Shown: positions 1-6,725, numbered from the stretch's first letter. The stretch is 18,614 nucleotides of DNA from Clostridia bacterium (GCA_019421925.1 JAHZEH010000013.1:1-18614); one strand, 5' to 3'. Notes: a model not told the origin generated them from the letters alone. Numbers and translations: made by a program.

Positions 1-1
1 G

Positions 2-886
2 CGTGTAGACGTGCGCCGCTCCATTGAACACCGGCTTGAGATGCGCATTGTCCGGGGTGGGCGCAAACAGATCAAAAAGGACGGCGCGCCCCTGCGCAGG
101 ATGGGGGAGCTCATGGGCTGCCTCAATGTGGTGATGTTCTCTCCGGAAGATCTGCGCCTCGTCAAGGACGGCCCGGGGGAGCGGCGCAGATTCATGGATG
201 TGCTGCTCTGCCAGATTCGCCCAGCGTATTTTTATGCGCTCTCCAACTACCAGCGTGCCCTCTCCCAAAGAAACGCTCTTCTTAAAGAGGTGGGCTTCAA
301 AAGGCAGGGGGAAGAGGTTTTGGAGGTCTGGGAGGAACAGCTCGCCCGAAGCGGCGCTCTCATCTGCCTGCACCGCGCCCAGCTCATGGAGCTGCTTTTG
401 CCCTTAGCTCAGGAGATGCATGGGAGCGTCAGCGGAGGAAGGGAGGAGCTCTCAGTCCAATATGAGCCGAATGTGAGCGCCCCCACCTTAGAGGATTGCG
501 TGAAGGCGCTTCTGGAGGCCCTGCGGCGGGAACGGCCCGACGACCTGCGCCGGGGTTTGACCGGCAAAGGCCCCCATCGGGACGATATCTCCCTGCGCCT
601 CAATGGATGTGATCTGAGGGCCTTTGGTTCCCAGGGACAGCAGAGAACCGCTGCTCTGGCCCTCAAACTGGCTGAGCTCCAGGCCATGGAGCGGGATACA
701 GGCCATTCTCCTGTGTTATTGCTGGATGATGTGATGAGTGAATTGGATGAGACACGACAGTCACTTTTATTGCGATCCATTGAAAAATACCAAACAATTT
801 TAACCTGCACCCAACTTCCTGAGGGCGCTTTCGGCGCAGTCTATGAGGTGACGGAGGGCAGTGTGAAAAAAAAGGAGCATCCATGA
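2..886 (+). CDS. recF: RecF, DNA replication/repair ATPase, 5'-truncated by the window edge
   Basis: RecF is an SMC-like ATPase that helps load RecA at gaps. The frame is open to the left edge, so roughly the first 70-80 residues, including Walker A, lie outside the window; the GTG at 11 is an internal valine, not the start. Visible family features are the FSPEDLRLVKDGP block, GPHRDD, the ABC-type signature GSQGQQR, and the Walker B/D-loop LLLDDVMSELD near the C-terminus. The stop overlaps the rsmA start (ATGA, 883-886), so the two are translationally coupled. recF is normally an origin-proximal gene of the dnaA-dnaN-recF cluster. Here it is followed by rsmA rather than the more usual gyrB. 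Identification is firm. Confidence 0.96.
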   Translation, partial: RVDVRRSIEHRLEMRIVRGGRKQIKKDGAPLRRMGELMGCLNVVMFSPEDLRLVKDGPGERRRFMDVLLCQIRPAYFYALSNYQRALSQRNALLKEVGFKRQGEEVLEVWEEQLARSGALICLHRAQLMELLLPLAQEMHGSVSGGREELSVQYEPNVSAPTLEDCVKALLEALRRERPDDLRRGLTGKGPHRDDISLRLNGCDLRAFGSQGQQRTAALALKLAELQAMERDTGHSPVLLLDDVMSELDETRQSLLLRSIEKYQTILTCTQLPEGAFGAVYEVTEGSVKKKEHP

Positions 887-1743
887 TTCAGTTAACTTCT
901 CCAGCGGTTGTCCGGCAATTGCTGGATGAATATGGCTTGGCGCCCCACAAGCAGCTTGGACAGAATTTTCTTTGCGACAGCAACGCCATTGCCCGCATTG
1001 CGGATGCTTCGGGCGTCACGGACAGGGATGCGGTGCTGGAAATCGGTCCTGGTTTGGGAGCGCTTACGCAGCAATTGGCTATGCGTGCCCGTAAGGTGGT
1101 GGCCGTGGAGATTGACAGCGGCCTTATTCCCGTTCTGCACCGTACCCTTGGGGAATTCGACAATGTAGAAATCCTCCACGGGGACTTTCTCAAATGTGAT
1201 TTGGCAGTGCTCCATGAAAAACTGGGGGGCGGGGAGTTCCGGGTGGCTGCCAACCTGCCCTACTATATCACCACTCCCATCATCATGGGTCTGCTGGAAT
1301 CCGGTCTGCCTGTCTCCTCGATGAGCTTTCTCATTCAAAAAGAGGTAGCGCAGCGGATGGCTGCCCAGCCCTCCAGCAAGAGTTATGGCTCATTATCCAT
1401 TGCTGTGCAGTATTATACGGATGTGGAGCTGATTCTTCATGTCTCCCCTGGCTGTTTCGTGCCTGCTCCCGCTGTGGAGTCTGTGGTCATCCGGTTGACT
1501 CGGAGGCCTCCGAGAGTTGCGGTACGGGATGAAAAACTTTTCTTCCGGCTGACCCGCTGTGCTTTTGCTATGAGGCGTAAAACCTTGGCCAACAATATGG
1601 CGGCGGGACTGGGGTTAACCCGTTCCCAGGCGGAGGATTGCCTGGAAAAAGCTGGTTTGAGAAGGAATATCAGGGGGGAGGCCCTGACAATTGAACAATT
1701 TGCTGCTCTGGCTGACGTGATTGCCGGCTGTGAAGAGATTTAG
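883..1743 (+). CDS. rsmA: 16S rRNA (adenine1518/1519-N6) dimethyltransferase RsmA (KsgA)
   Basis: Dimethylates two adjacent adenines in the 3'-terminal helix of 16S rRNA during late 30S assembly, using S-adenosylmethionine. The 286-residue product has the usual family length. Visible motifs are the N-terminal LGQNFL (25-30), the SAM-binding motif LEIGPGLGALT (52-62), the acidic VEID (75-78) and the catalytic NLPYYIT (124-130). The start ATG overlaps the recF stop by four bases and is preceded by AAAGGAG (872-878), so the start is secure. A stem-loop terminator follows eight bases after the stop. Ribosome maturation and recombination are unrelated jobs; the pairing looks like a shared transcript rather than a shared pathway. 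Confidence 0.97.
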   Translation: MIQLTSPAVVRQLLDEYGLAPHKQLGQNFLCDSNAIARIADASGVTDRDAVLEIGPGLGALTQQLAMRARKVVAVEIDSGLIPVLHRTLGEFDNVEILHGDFLKCDLAVLHEKLGGGEFRVAANLPYYITTPIIMGLLESGLPVSSMSFLIQKEVAQRMAAQPSSKSYGSLSIAVQYYTDVELILHVSPGCFVPAPAVESVVIRLTRRPPRVAVRDEKLFFRLTRCAFAMRRKTLANNMAAGLGLTRSQAEDCLEKAGLRRNIRGEALTIEQFAALADVIAGCEEI

Positions 1744-1750
1744 CGGAGAG

Positions 1751-1777
1751 AAAACCGGGCGGAGGACGCCCGGTTTT
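1751..1777 (+). terminator. Terminator of recF-rsmA
   Basis: A perfect 10-bp stem, AAAACCGGGC (1751-1760) and GCCCGGTTTT (1768-1777), encloses a 7-nt loop. The T residues form the end of the stem rather than a long tail. It sits eight bases after the rsmA stop and ends one base before the first parS site. Confidence 0.8.
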
Positions 1778-1778
1778 C

Positions 1779-1794
1779 TGTTTCACGTGAAACA
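1779..1794. other. parS centromere site 1
   Basis: TGTTTCACGTGAAACA is a perfect 16-bp palindrome and an exact match to the Spo0J/ParB parS consensus (TGTTNCACGTGAAACA). ParB nucleates here and spreads, and SMC condensin is recruited. It lies between rsmA and parA. Confidence 0.96.
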
Positions 1795-1823
1795 GTCCCA
1801 TATTTTGCACCCCCGATCCATTT

Positions 1824-1839
1824 TGTTTCACGTGAAACA
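1824..1839. other. parS centromere site 2
   Basis: A second exact copy of TGTTTCACGTGAAACA, 45 bp start-to-start from the first. It is just upstream of the candidate parA promoter, so ParB bound here could also influence parAB transcription (inference). Confidence 0.96.
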
Positions 1840-1860
1840 GATAGGGAGGGTCCACGTCTA

Positions 1861-1890
1861 TTGCTTCGGCCGGGAGGGGTGTAGTATAAT
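1861..1890 (+). promoter_or_regulatory. Candidate sigma-A promoter of parAB
   Basis: TTGCTT (1861-1866), an 18-nt spacer and a perfect TATAAT (1885-1890). It follows the second parS by about 20 bp and leaves a leader of roughly 55-60 nt before the parA start. Confidence 0.65.
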
Positions 1891-1953
1891 GAGAAACAAT
1901 GAGGCCTGTGGCCTGTGCGGAAGAATCAATGAAAGTATAAGGGGAACAAGGGC

Positions 1954-2724
1954 ATGGCAAAAGTGATTGCGATTGCAAATCAAAAAGGTGGTGTCGGAAA
2001 AACCACTACCGCCATCAATCTGAGCGCCTGTGTGGCTCAGCTGGGCGCACGGGTTCTAATGGTGGATTTAGATCCCCAGGGAAACGCCACCAGCGGCTTA
2101 GGCTTGGACAAGAACTTACAGCCCTCCATTTATGATGTGCTCATCAATGACATGCCCGCAGCAGAGGCCATCACCCCCACAGAATTTGACAACTTATCCA
2201 TGCTGACCAGCAACATTGAGCTGGCCGGGGCGGAAATTGAGATGGTCAGTCTCATGGCCAGGGAGCAGATTTTAAAACGGGCGCTGGATATGGTTCGGGG
2301 CAGCTTCGATTTTATCTTCATTGACTGCCCGCCATCCCTGGGACTGCTTACGCTCAACGCCCTGACCGCCGCCGATTCCCTTGTGGTGCCTATCCAGTGC
2401 GAATATTTTGCGCTGGAGGGGTTGAGCCAGCTCATGAATACGGTGCAATTGGTACAGCGTCACCTCAATCCCGGTCTGGAGGTGGAGGGAGTGGCCCTCA
2501 CCATGTTTGACGGAAGGACCAAACTCTCCAACCAAGTGGTCTCCGAGGTGAAAAAGTTCTTCCGCTCCAAGGTATACCGGAGCGTGATTCCCCGCTCCAT
2601 CCGGCTGGGGGAGGCTCCCAGTTATGGACAGCCCATCAACATATATTCCCCCGAGAGTTCGGGCGCAAAAGCATACCTCTCATTGGCAGGGGAACTCATC
2701 AATGACAATGGAGGGAAATTCTGA
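1954..2724 (+). CDS. parA: Chromosome partitioning ATPase ParA (Soj family)
   Basis: ParA/Soj is a deviant Walker ATPase that binds the nucleoid as an ATP dimer. Its ATP hydrolysis is stimulated by ParB, and it segregates origins and modulates DnaA. The 256 residues match the chromosomal Soj class, which lacks the N-terminal HTH of plasmid ParAs. Visible motifs are the deviant Walker A QKGGVGKTT (10-18, with the signature lysine before GGVGK), DLDPQGN (38-44) and the Walker B-like FIDCPPSLG (122-130). The RBS AAGGGG (1939-1944) supports the ATG at 1954. The stop and the parB start share one base (TGATG), so the pair is translationally coupled. Confidence 0.97.
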   Translation: MAKVIAIANQKGGVGKTTTAINLSACVAQLGARVLMVDLDPQGNATSGLGLDKNLQPSIYDVLINDMPAAEAITPTEFDNLSMLTSNIELAGAEIEMVSLMAREQILKRALDMVRGSFDFIFIDCPPSLGLLTLNALTAADSLVVPIQCEYFALEGLSQLMNTVQLVQRHLNPGLEVEGVALTMFDGRTKLSNQVVSEVKKFFRSKVYRSVIPRSIRLGEAPSYGQPINIYSPESSGAKAYLSLAGELINDNGGKF

Positions 2725-3728
2725 TGGCGCAGCAGAGAACAAATCAGGAGAAAACCGCAGAAAAAAATGTGAAGAAAGCCCCCCGCAAGGGCTTGGGCAG
2801 AGGGCTGGAGGCCCTTTTGGGCGACATTGGGGGACCTGTTGCCGCAGCGGCAGAGGAGGCGGCTAAAAAAGAAGATTTTGACGGAATTACAGAAGAGATT
2901 AAGAAAAATCAGATTGTTCCGTCCGAAAATAGGGAGGGATTGTTGGAGGTTCCTCTTACAAAACTGGACCCAAACCGGGAACAGGCTCGAAAATCATTCG
3001 ACGAGACACGGATGATGGAACTGGCTCAATCCATTGAGCAAAGCGGGGTGATTCAGCCTCTGCTGGTGCAGCAAAATGGAGATCGCTATACCATCATCGC
3101 CGGGGAGAGGCGTTGGCGCGCCGCCCGCATGGCGGGGCTTAAAACTGTGCCCGTTCTGGTGCGGCAATATGATGAACGGACCCTTATGGAAGTATCTCTG
3201 GTTGAGAACCTTCAGCGCACCGACCTGAATCCGATTGAGGAGGCGGCGGGTATCAAGCTGCTCATGGATCAACACGATTTGACGCAGGAGGAGGTGGCTA
3301 CCCGCCTGGGCAAGAGCCGCAGCGCCATCGCCAACTCGGTGCGGCTGCTCAACCTGAGCGAGCCCGTTCTGGCCCTGCTGCGGGAGGGAAGGCTGAGCGC
3401 CGGGCATGCCCGCTGCCTGGTGGCCCTTGAAAATAGGGAAATTCAGGCCAGGCTGGCCCGGGAAATTGTGGACAAGGGCCTCTCTGTCCGACAGACTGAG
3501 GTTCTGTGCAAAGCGGCGGGGGAGGAGGAGCCACAGGAAAAATCCCCCAGAGCTGCCTCAAAAAGGAGCCTCAGCCCCGAGATGTTCGATGTTCAAAATA
3601 CCCTTCAGCGGGTACTGGGCACCAAGGTCAATCTGGCCGGAACAGAGAAACGGGGTAAGATCACGATAGAATACTACTCCCGGGATGATTTGGAGAGAAT
3701 TTATGAGCTTCTGAGGCCGAACAGATAA
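2724..3728 (+). CDS. parB: Chromosome partitioning protein ParB (Spo0J), CTPase DNA clamp
   Basis: ParB loads at parS as a CTP-dependent sliding clamp, stimulates ParA and recruits SMC. At 334 residues it is somewhat longer than B. subtilis Spo0J. In order: a basic N-terminal ParA-stimulating motif RKGLGRGLEALL (21-32); a low-complexity linker (about 36-72); the CTP-binding ParB/Srx domain (about 75-165) with GERRWRA (127-133) and ENLQR (161-165); the parS-binding HTH (LTQEEVATRLGKSRSAIANS, 186-205); a second variable linker rich in E/K/S; and a C-terminal dimerisation segment (about 288-334). Its two cognate sites are at 1779 and 1824. A strong stem-loop terminator follows at 3796. Confidence 0.97.
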   Translation: MAQQRTNQEKTAEKNVKKAPRKGLGRGLEALLGDIGGPVAAAAEEAAKKEDFDGITEEIKKNQIVPSENREGLLEVPLTKLDPNREQARKSFDETRMMELAQSIEQSGVIQPLLVQQNGDRYTIIAGERRWRAARMAGLKTVPVLVRQYDERTLMEVSLVENLQRTDLNPIEEAAGIKLLMDQHDLTQEEVATRLGKSRSAIANSVRLLNLSEPVLALLREGRLSAGHARCLVALENREIQARLAREIVDKGLSVRQTEVLCKAAGEEEPQEKSPRAASKRSLSPEMFDVQNTLQRVLGTKVNLAGTEKRGKITIEYYSRDDLERIYELLRPNR

Positions 3729-3759
3729 AACCGGATGGTGTTCCCGGATATTATAAAAA

Positions 3760-3797
3760 AAGAACCCCTGCTAGGCGAGTGCTCGTAAAACAGTGAA
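3760..3797 (+). repeat. Conserved 3'-end block, copy 1 (after parB)
   Basis: This 38-nt block begins AAGAACCCC, contains GCTAGGCGAGTGCTCG and ends GTAAAACAGTGAA. It matches the reverse complement of 4673-4713 at about 35 of 38 aligned positions with one 3-nt gap. It lies about 30 nt after the parB stop, and its last bases enter the stem of the terminator that follows. I do not recognise it as a named RNA or insertion element. Confidence 0.75.
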
Positions 3798-3831
3798 AGG
3801 TCGTGTATCAAGAGCGATACACGACCTTTTT
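3796..3831 (+). terminator. Terminator of parAB
   Basis: A perfect 14-bp stem, AAAGGTCGTGTATC (3796-3809) with GATACACGACCTTT (3816-3829), encloses the 6-nt loop AAGAGC and runs into TTTTT. The stem is unrelated to that of the terminator at 4636, although both are preceded by the same conserved block. Confidence 0.9.
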
Positions 3832-3898
3832 ATAGGTGCAGGGTTTGGGGAGGGCACTCCCAAACAAGATATCCACGGTCAAATTCGGACCCATGGTA

Positions 3899-3924
3899 GA
3901 ATTTTGCTCTCAGAGGAAAAATTC
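3899..3924 (-). terminator. Hairpin downstream of the hydrolase gene, possible weak terminator
   Basis: GAATTTT (3899-3905) pairs with AAAATTC (3918-3924), with further pairing of CTCT and AGAG inside the loop. An outer ATTCGGA/TCCGAAT pair (3883-3889 and 3923-3929) overlaps it. No T tail follows on the minus strand, so termination is uncertain. A second hairpin, GTTTGGG/CCCAAAC, lies at 3843-3865. The rest of 3832-3960 shows no gene. Confidence 0.3.
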
Positions 3925-3960
3925 CGAATGTTTTGCATCTGTTCGGCAAACCGGGATTTG

Positions 3961-4560
3961 TCAGACACACCGTTTGATCCAGTTATCAAGGAATCTCATC
4001 TGTTCTTCTGTATGGAACCAATGTTCTCCGTTCTTCATAACAGTAAGTGTTGCGTGGATTTGGTTTGCAAATTCAGAAATAGTTTCGTAAGATGTCAAGT
4101 TGTCCGTTTCTCCATACAGAATGTGCGTTGGGATGTTCCATGTAATCGGATGTTCCTTTACATAACAGAGATACTCCCAGGAAAGAATCTCTCCAAAATC
4201 TGTTTGAATCTCTTTTTTGCTGTGAAGCTCCTCTTCGGTTACATTTGCCCACATCATCATATCTGCAATCAGCTTTTCCATGTTCACAACAGGAGAAATA
4301 AAATATGCTCTTTCTATCCGGCTATTTGACAAAGCATGCATGGTAAAAAAAGCTCCGATGCTGATTACAATCACCGTGACAAATTCATAATTTCTGCAAA
4401 TAGAATCAAAAAATATTGAAAATTCTTCTTTTGCTTCCCACGGATACTTTGCAGCATAATCAAAACCAATTACATCACAGTCCTCAAAGAGTGCCGCATA
4501 ATGTGCCGCTTCCTCTGAACTGCCACCTTTTCCATGGATATATACGATTACTTTATTCAT
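3961..4560 (-). CDS. Small alpha/beta-hydrolase-fold protein
   Basis: 199 residues from the ATG at 4560. I chose this over the upstream in-frame GTG at 4575 because GGAG lies nine bases before the ATG and nothing good precedes the GTG. Alpha/beta-hydrolase features are an N-terminal strand and oxyanion loop VIVYIHGKGGS (4-14), a nucleophile elbow VISIGAF (65-71, Ser67, lacking the usual first Gly of GxSxG), an acid in YGETDNLT (Asp153) and a C-terminal His in NGEHWF (His180). Substrate unknown; probably cytoplasmic, with no signal peptide. The gene is visibly more A+T-rich than its neighbours, stands alone with its own promoter, and sits between inverted copies of a repeat. This suggests acquisition by transfer. 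Confidence 0.85.
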   Translation of the reverse strand: MNKVIVYIHGKGGSSEEAAHYAALFEDCDVIGFDYAAKYPWEAKEEFSIFFDSICRNYEFVTVIVISIGAFFTMHALSNSRIERAYFISPVVNMEKLIADMMMWANVTEEELHSKKEIQTDFGEILSWEYLCYVKEHPITWNIPTHILYGETDNLTSYETISEFANQIHATLTVMKNGEHWFHTEEQMRFLDNWIKRCV

Positions 4561-4601
4561 AGGGGTGATCTCCACAAATTCCCGTCTATTGGTCCGATTA
4601 T

Positions 4602-4630
4602 ATTATGGCATGGATGTTAAGTTTTATCAA
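4602..4630 (-). promoter_or_regulatory. Candidate promoter of the hydrolase gene
   Basis: On the minus strand TTGATA (4630-4625), a 17-nt spacer and CATAAT (4607-4602); an overlapping TATAAT is also present. It begins immediately after the T tail of the anti-sigma terminator, so the hydrolase is transcribed independently. Confidence 0.65.
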
Positions 4631-4665
4631 TAAAAAGTCTCCCGGACAAACCTGTCCGGGAGACT
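4631..4665 (-). terminator. Terminator of the ECF sigma/anti-sigma operon
   Basis: A perfect 13-bp stem, AGTCTCCCGGACA (4636-4648) and TGTCCGGGAGACT (4653-4665), has a 4-nt loop. On the minus strand it is followed by TTTTTATT. Confidence 0.92.
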
Positions 4666-4672
4666 ATGATAA

Positions 4673-4713
4673 TTCACTGTTTTACGGGCACTGCCCGCTT
4701 AGCGGGGGTTCTT
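4673..4713 (-). repeat. Conserved 3'-end block, copy 2 (after the anti-sigma gene)
   Basis: On the minus strand this 41-nt block runs AAGAACCCC, CGCTAAGCGGGCAGTGCCCG, TAAAACAGTGAA. It starts seven bases after the anti-sigma-like stop and precedes the terminator by seven bases. Two mutually exclusive small hairpins are possible, CCCGC/GCGGG and CGGGC/GCCCG, sharing the middle strand. Copy 1 at 3760 has the same order: gene, block, terminator. Confidence 0.75.
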
Positions 4714-4719
4714 CTCTTT

Positions 4720-6015
4720 TCAGCCGCTGATACAGTCTGTTACGTAGTGATAGAAATCATCGGGCAGATAGCCGCTGGAAAGCAGGCCATCCTGAATGCG
4801 TATGGCCGTGGTCAAAGCGTAGGGAGAAACTGAGGAATAGTCCACAGTCTTCCCGTGATAGGAACCGGCCAGAGGTGTACGCAGAGCCATGGCATAGGGC
4901 GCGCCCAGCGTCAGTCCGCCGCCGCTGCCGCTCATCAGGATACTCACGGTGGAACCGGAGGAGAGGGGGCCGTAGTAGCTCTTATCCACCTGGATTACGC
5001 AGACCCTGAGAATCAGCGTATTGCCGCTTTCAACACCGTATGGCAAATTGACGCGGCCGGCGGCGGGCATCAGATCGTATTGTTTCTCCATGGCGTCCTC
5101 CGCGGGCTCTTCCATGGAAGAGGCTGCCGCAGGGATTGATTGGAGGTTCAAAGAGAGCTCAACAGTCTGGTATTCCACAACCGTACCCTGGAGGACAGAG
5201 ACAGTACCCGCATAAACAGCGGAGGGACCGTAGCGGAAGGAGGGAGAATAGACGTCAACAGCCTCTGCGTCGTCAGCTGCTTCAATCTCCTCCTCAACCT
5301 CCTCCTCAACTTCTGGATCGTTGTCCGGAACGATGCTCTCATCCAGATCGGCGGCATCGTCCTCCACCTCCTCAAATTCTTCCACAACCACATCGGTAGG
5401 AGGAGCCTCCTCCTCAGCAGGCGTTTCTTCCGGGCTGGCATCACCGGAAACGGGATTGGTCAGCAGGGGAAGCTGAGGCTCTTCGTTATTGCCGGCATCG
5501 TCCGTCTTTCCGGAAGTTGTATCAGGAGAGGAATCTGCGGGAAGGTCGAAAGAGCCATCCTGCACAGGATTGGGGGACTGGGGAAGGGCTTCATCCAGGG
5601 CATTGTCTATGCCGCTGCCTGCCAACGGTTCATCCTCCGGCTCCTCCTGCGTGGTGACAGCCGGCTCCATATCCATGGGGGCAGGTTCAGGTTCATCCTG
5701 GGGAGCGGCGCTCTCCCCCTCTGCGGGAGCTCGGTCTGCCGATGCCTCCATATTCTGGGGGGCGCCTGTACCGCCCGAACCTAAAATCCACCGGGTTCCA
5801 AAGGTTACGGCCAGCAGCAGGGCGGCGGCCAGGCCCATCCCAGCGGCCAGACGGACCGTGCGCTTCTGTCTCTTTCGCCGGGCAGCAGCCAAAGCCGTCT
5901 CCTCGCCGTCCAGGCAGGCAGAGAGAATTTTTTCTTTTAAATCGTAAGTGAAAACGACGTCTTTAAGTTCGCTGTCCACTATCTCATGCAGATCAAACTG
6001 ATTATTTTCAAGCAT
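4720..6015 (-). CDS. Single-pass membrane protein, probable anti-sigma factor of the adjacent ECF sigma
   Basis: 431 residues from the ATG at 6015. An upstream in-frame GTG (6024) abuts the AGGAGG and is too close, whereas the ATG has an 8-nt spacing. Layout: a cytoplasmic N-terminal segment of about 50 residues, a basic stop-transfer stretch (RRKRQKR), one membrane helix (about 54-77), a very acidic Pro/Glu/Asp-rich linker of about 170 residues, and a C-terminal domain of about 175 residues that I do not recognise. This matches the known design of transmembrane anti-sigma factors. The start overlaps the sigma stop by 8 nt, so the two are translationally coupled. No CxxC zinc motif is visible in the N-terminal part, so it is not a ZAS-type anti-sigma by eye. 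The anti-sigma role is inferred from context and topology. Confidence 0.75.
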   Translation of the reverse strand: MLENNQFDLHEIVDSELKDVVFTYDLKEKILSACLDGEETALAAARRKRQKRTVRLAAGMGLAAALLLAVTFGTRWILGSGGTGAPQNMEASADRAPAEGESAAPQDEPEPAPMDMEPAVTTQEEPEDEPLAGSGIDNALDEALPQSPNPVQDGSFDLPADSSPDTTSGKTDDAGNNEEPQLPLLTNPVSGDASPEETPAEEEAPPTDVVVEEFEEVEDDAADLDESIVPDNDPEVEEEVEEEIEAADDAEAVDVYSPSFRYGPSAVYAGTVSVLQGTVVEYQTVELSLNLQSIPAAASSMEEPAEDAMEKQYDLMPAAGRVNLPYGVESGNTLILRVCVIQVDKSYYGPLSSGSTVSILMSGSGGGLTLGAPYAMALRTPLAGSYHGKTVDYSSVSPYALTTAIRIQDGLLSSGYLPDDFYHYVTDCISG

Positions 6016-6550
6016 CGTCTTCACCTCCTTTCAGATCTGCGCCCAGTTTTTCCCGGGCGCGCTTGAGGCGGCTTCGCACTGTGGCATCCGGAACGCCCAG
6101 CGTCTCGGATATCTCACGGGTGTTAAACCCCTCATAATAGTACAATAAAATTACGGTTTTAAAGGGCAATGGAAGGTTGAGCACGCGATGATAGAGCTCA
6201 TGGGCGTCGACAGCTTCAGATACGACATCCCCCTGCCCGCCGGGACGCTCCTGTTTGGTCTCATCCAATACGATGCGCTTAAACCAGAAACTTTTGAGCT
6301 GATCCTTGCACAGATTGATGGTCACCCGCAGAATCCATGCTTTTTCGTGGGACCGGTTCTCAAACTCCTTATTCTCACGAAACAGCTTGATAAAGACCTC
6401 CTGGCAGACATCCTCAGCCTTTTGCCGGTCTTTCAAATAAAGGTATGCCGTTCGTAGAATCGTTTGGCCGTACCGGTCGACAATATCCTCCAGGCGTTCC
6501 GGACTCATACCTCCCCCGGTAAGCTCGGCTAGGGCCAGCGCGAAGAGCAT
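6008..6550 (-). CDS. ECF sigma-70 factor
   Basis: 180 residues. Region 2 spans about 20-85, with the core-binding AEDVCQEVFIKLF and the WILRVTINLCKDQLK segment. Region 4 spans about 115-172, with the HTH FNTREISETLGVPDATVRSRLKRAREKL. There is no region 1 or 3, as expected for extracytoplasmic-function sigmas. The start at 6550 has a strong GGGAGGGGAG upstream; an alternative ATG at residue 15 has the purine run too close. Upstream lie a sigma-A-type promoter and a candidate ECF-type promoter, so autoregulation is likely. The downstream overlapping gene is the probable anti-sigma. Stimulus and regulon cannot be read from the window. Confidence 0.93.
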   Translation of the reverse strand: MLFALALAELTGGGMSPERLEDIVDRYGQTILRTAYLYLKDRQKAEDVCQEVFIKLFRENKEFENRSHEKAWILRVTINLCKDQLKSFWFKRIVLDETKQERPGGQGDVVSEAVDAHELYHRVLNLPLPFKTVILLYYYEGFNTREISETLGVPDATVRSRLKRAREKLGADLKGGEDDA

Positions 6551-6567
6551 ATGCTCCCCTCCCTTCC

Positions 6568-6593
6568 ATAAAAAATACGAGGCGAAACGCCTC
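6568..6593 (-). promoter_or_regulatory. Leader hairpin with T-run before the sigma gene, possible attenuator
   Basis: On the minus strand GAGGCG, loop TTT, CGCCTC (6593-6579) is followed by GTATTTTTTAT. It resembles a short intrinsic terminator between the sigma-A-type promoter and the sigma RBS. It overlaps the candidate ECF promoter, so the inverted repeat may instead be incidental or a protein site. Confidence 0.4.
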
Positions 6594-6602
6594 TATGTTG
6601 CA
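6576..6602 (-). promoter_or_regulatory. Candidate ECF-type promoter of the sigma/anti-sigma operon
   Basis: On the minus strand TGCAAC (6602-6597), a 17-nt spacer and CGTA (6579-6576). This resembles the AAC / CGT pattern of ECF promoters. It lies 25-50 nt upstream of the sigma start, so the leader would be very short. Confidence 0.35.
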
Positions 6603-6633
6603 TCAGACAGGGAATTTTCCAACGTTTACCTCT

Positions 6634-6662
6634 ATTTTACGCGAGGCGGGGCGGGCGGTCAA
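6634..6662 (-). promoter_or_regulatory. Candidate sigma-A promoter of the sigma/anti-sigma operon
   Basis: On the minus strand TTGACC (6662-6657), exactly 17 nt and TAAAAT (6639-6634). This gives a leader of roughly 75 nt that contains the short hairpin. Confidence 0.7.
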
Positions 6663-6693
6663 CTGCCGGGGCCCATAGGAATATTTCTTCGGA

Positions 6694-6722
6694 TTGACAG
6701 GGGGAAAGGGCTGTGCTAAGGT
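6694..6722 (+). promoter_or_regulatory. Promoter of the MarR-family gene
   Basis: Perfect TTGACA (6694-6699), a 17-nt spacer and a poor -10 TAAGGT (6717-6722). The palindrome at 6726 lies at the predicted transcription start, as expected for a repressor site. The divergent sigma promoter begins about 30 bp to the left. Confidence 0.6.
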
Positions 6723-6725
6723 AAT

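Noticed and set aside
1721..1966. An 81-codon plus-strand frame across the rsmA-parA gap
   Set aside because: It runs through a terminator, both parS sites and the parA promoter. The GFLFHVKQ-like words are just translated parS.
3793..4329. A 178-codon plus-strand frame overlapping the parB terminator and the hydrolase
   Set aside because: It begins inside a terminator stem, has no RBS, and lies antisense to a gene with a recognisable hydrolase fold.
3760..4713. Integron attC or IS terminal repeats
   Set aside because: No integrase or transposase is present, no target duplication is visible at the edges, and both copies lie in a fixed place before terminators of host genes.
5140..5784. Plus-strand frames opposite the anti-sigma-like gene
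   Set aside because: They arise from the Glu/Asp-rich repeats read backwards. The minus gene is coupled to the sigma gene with a good RBS.
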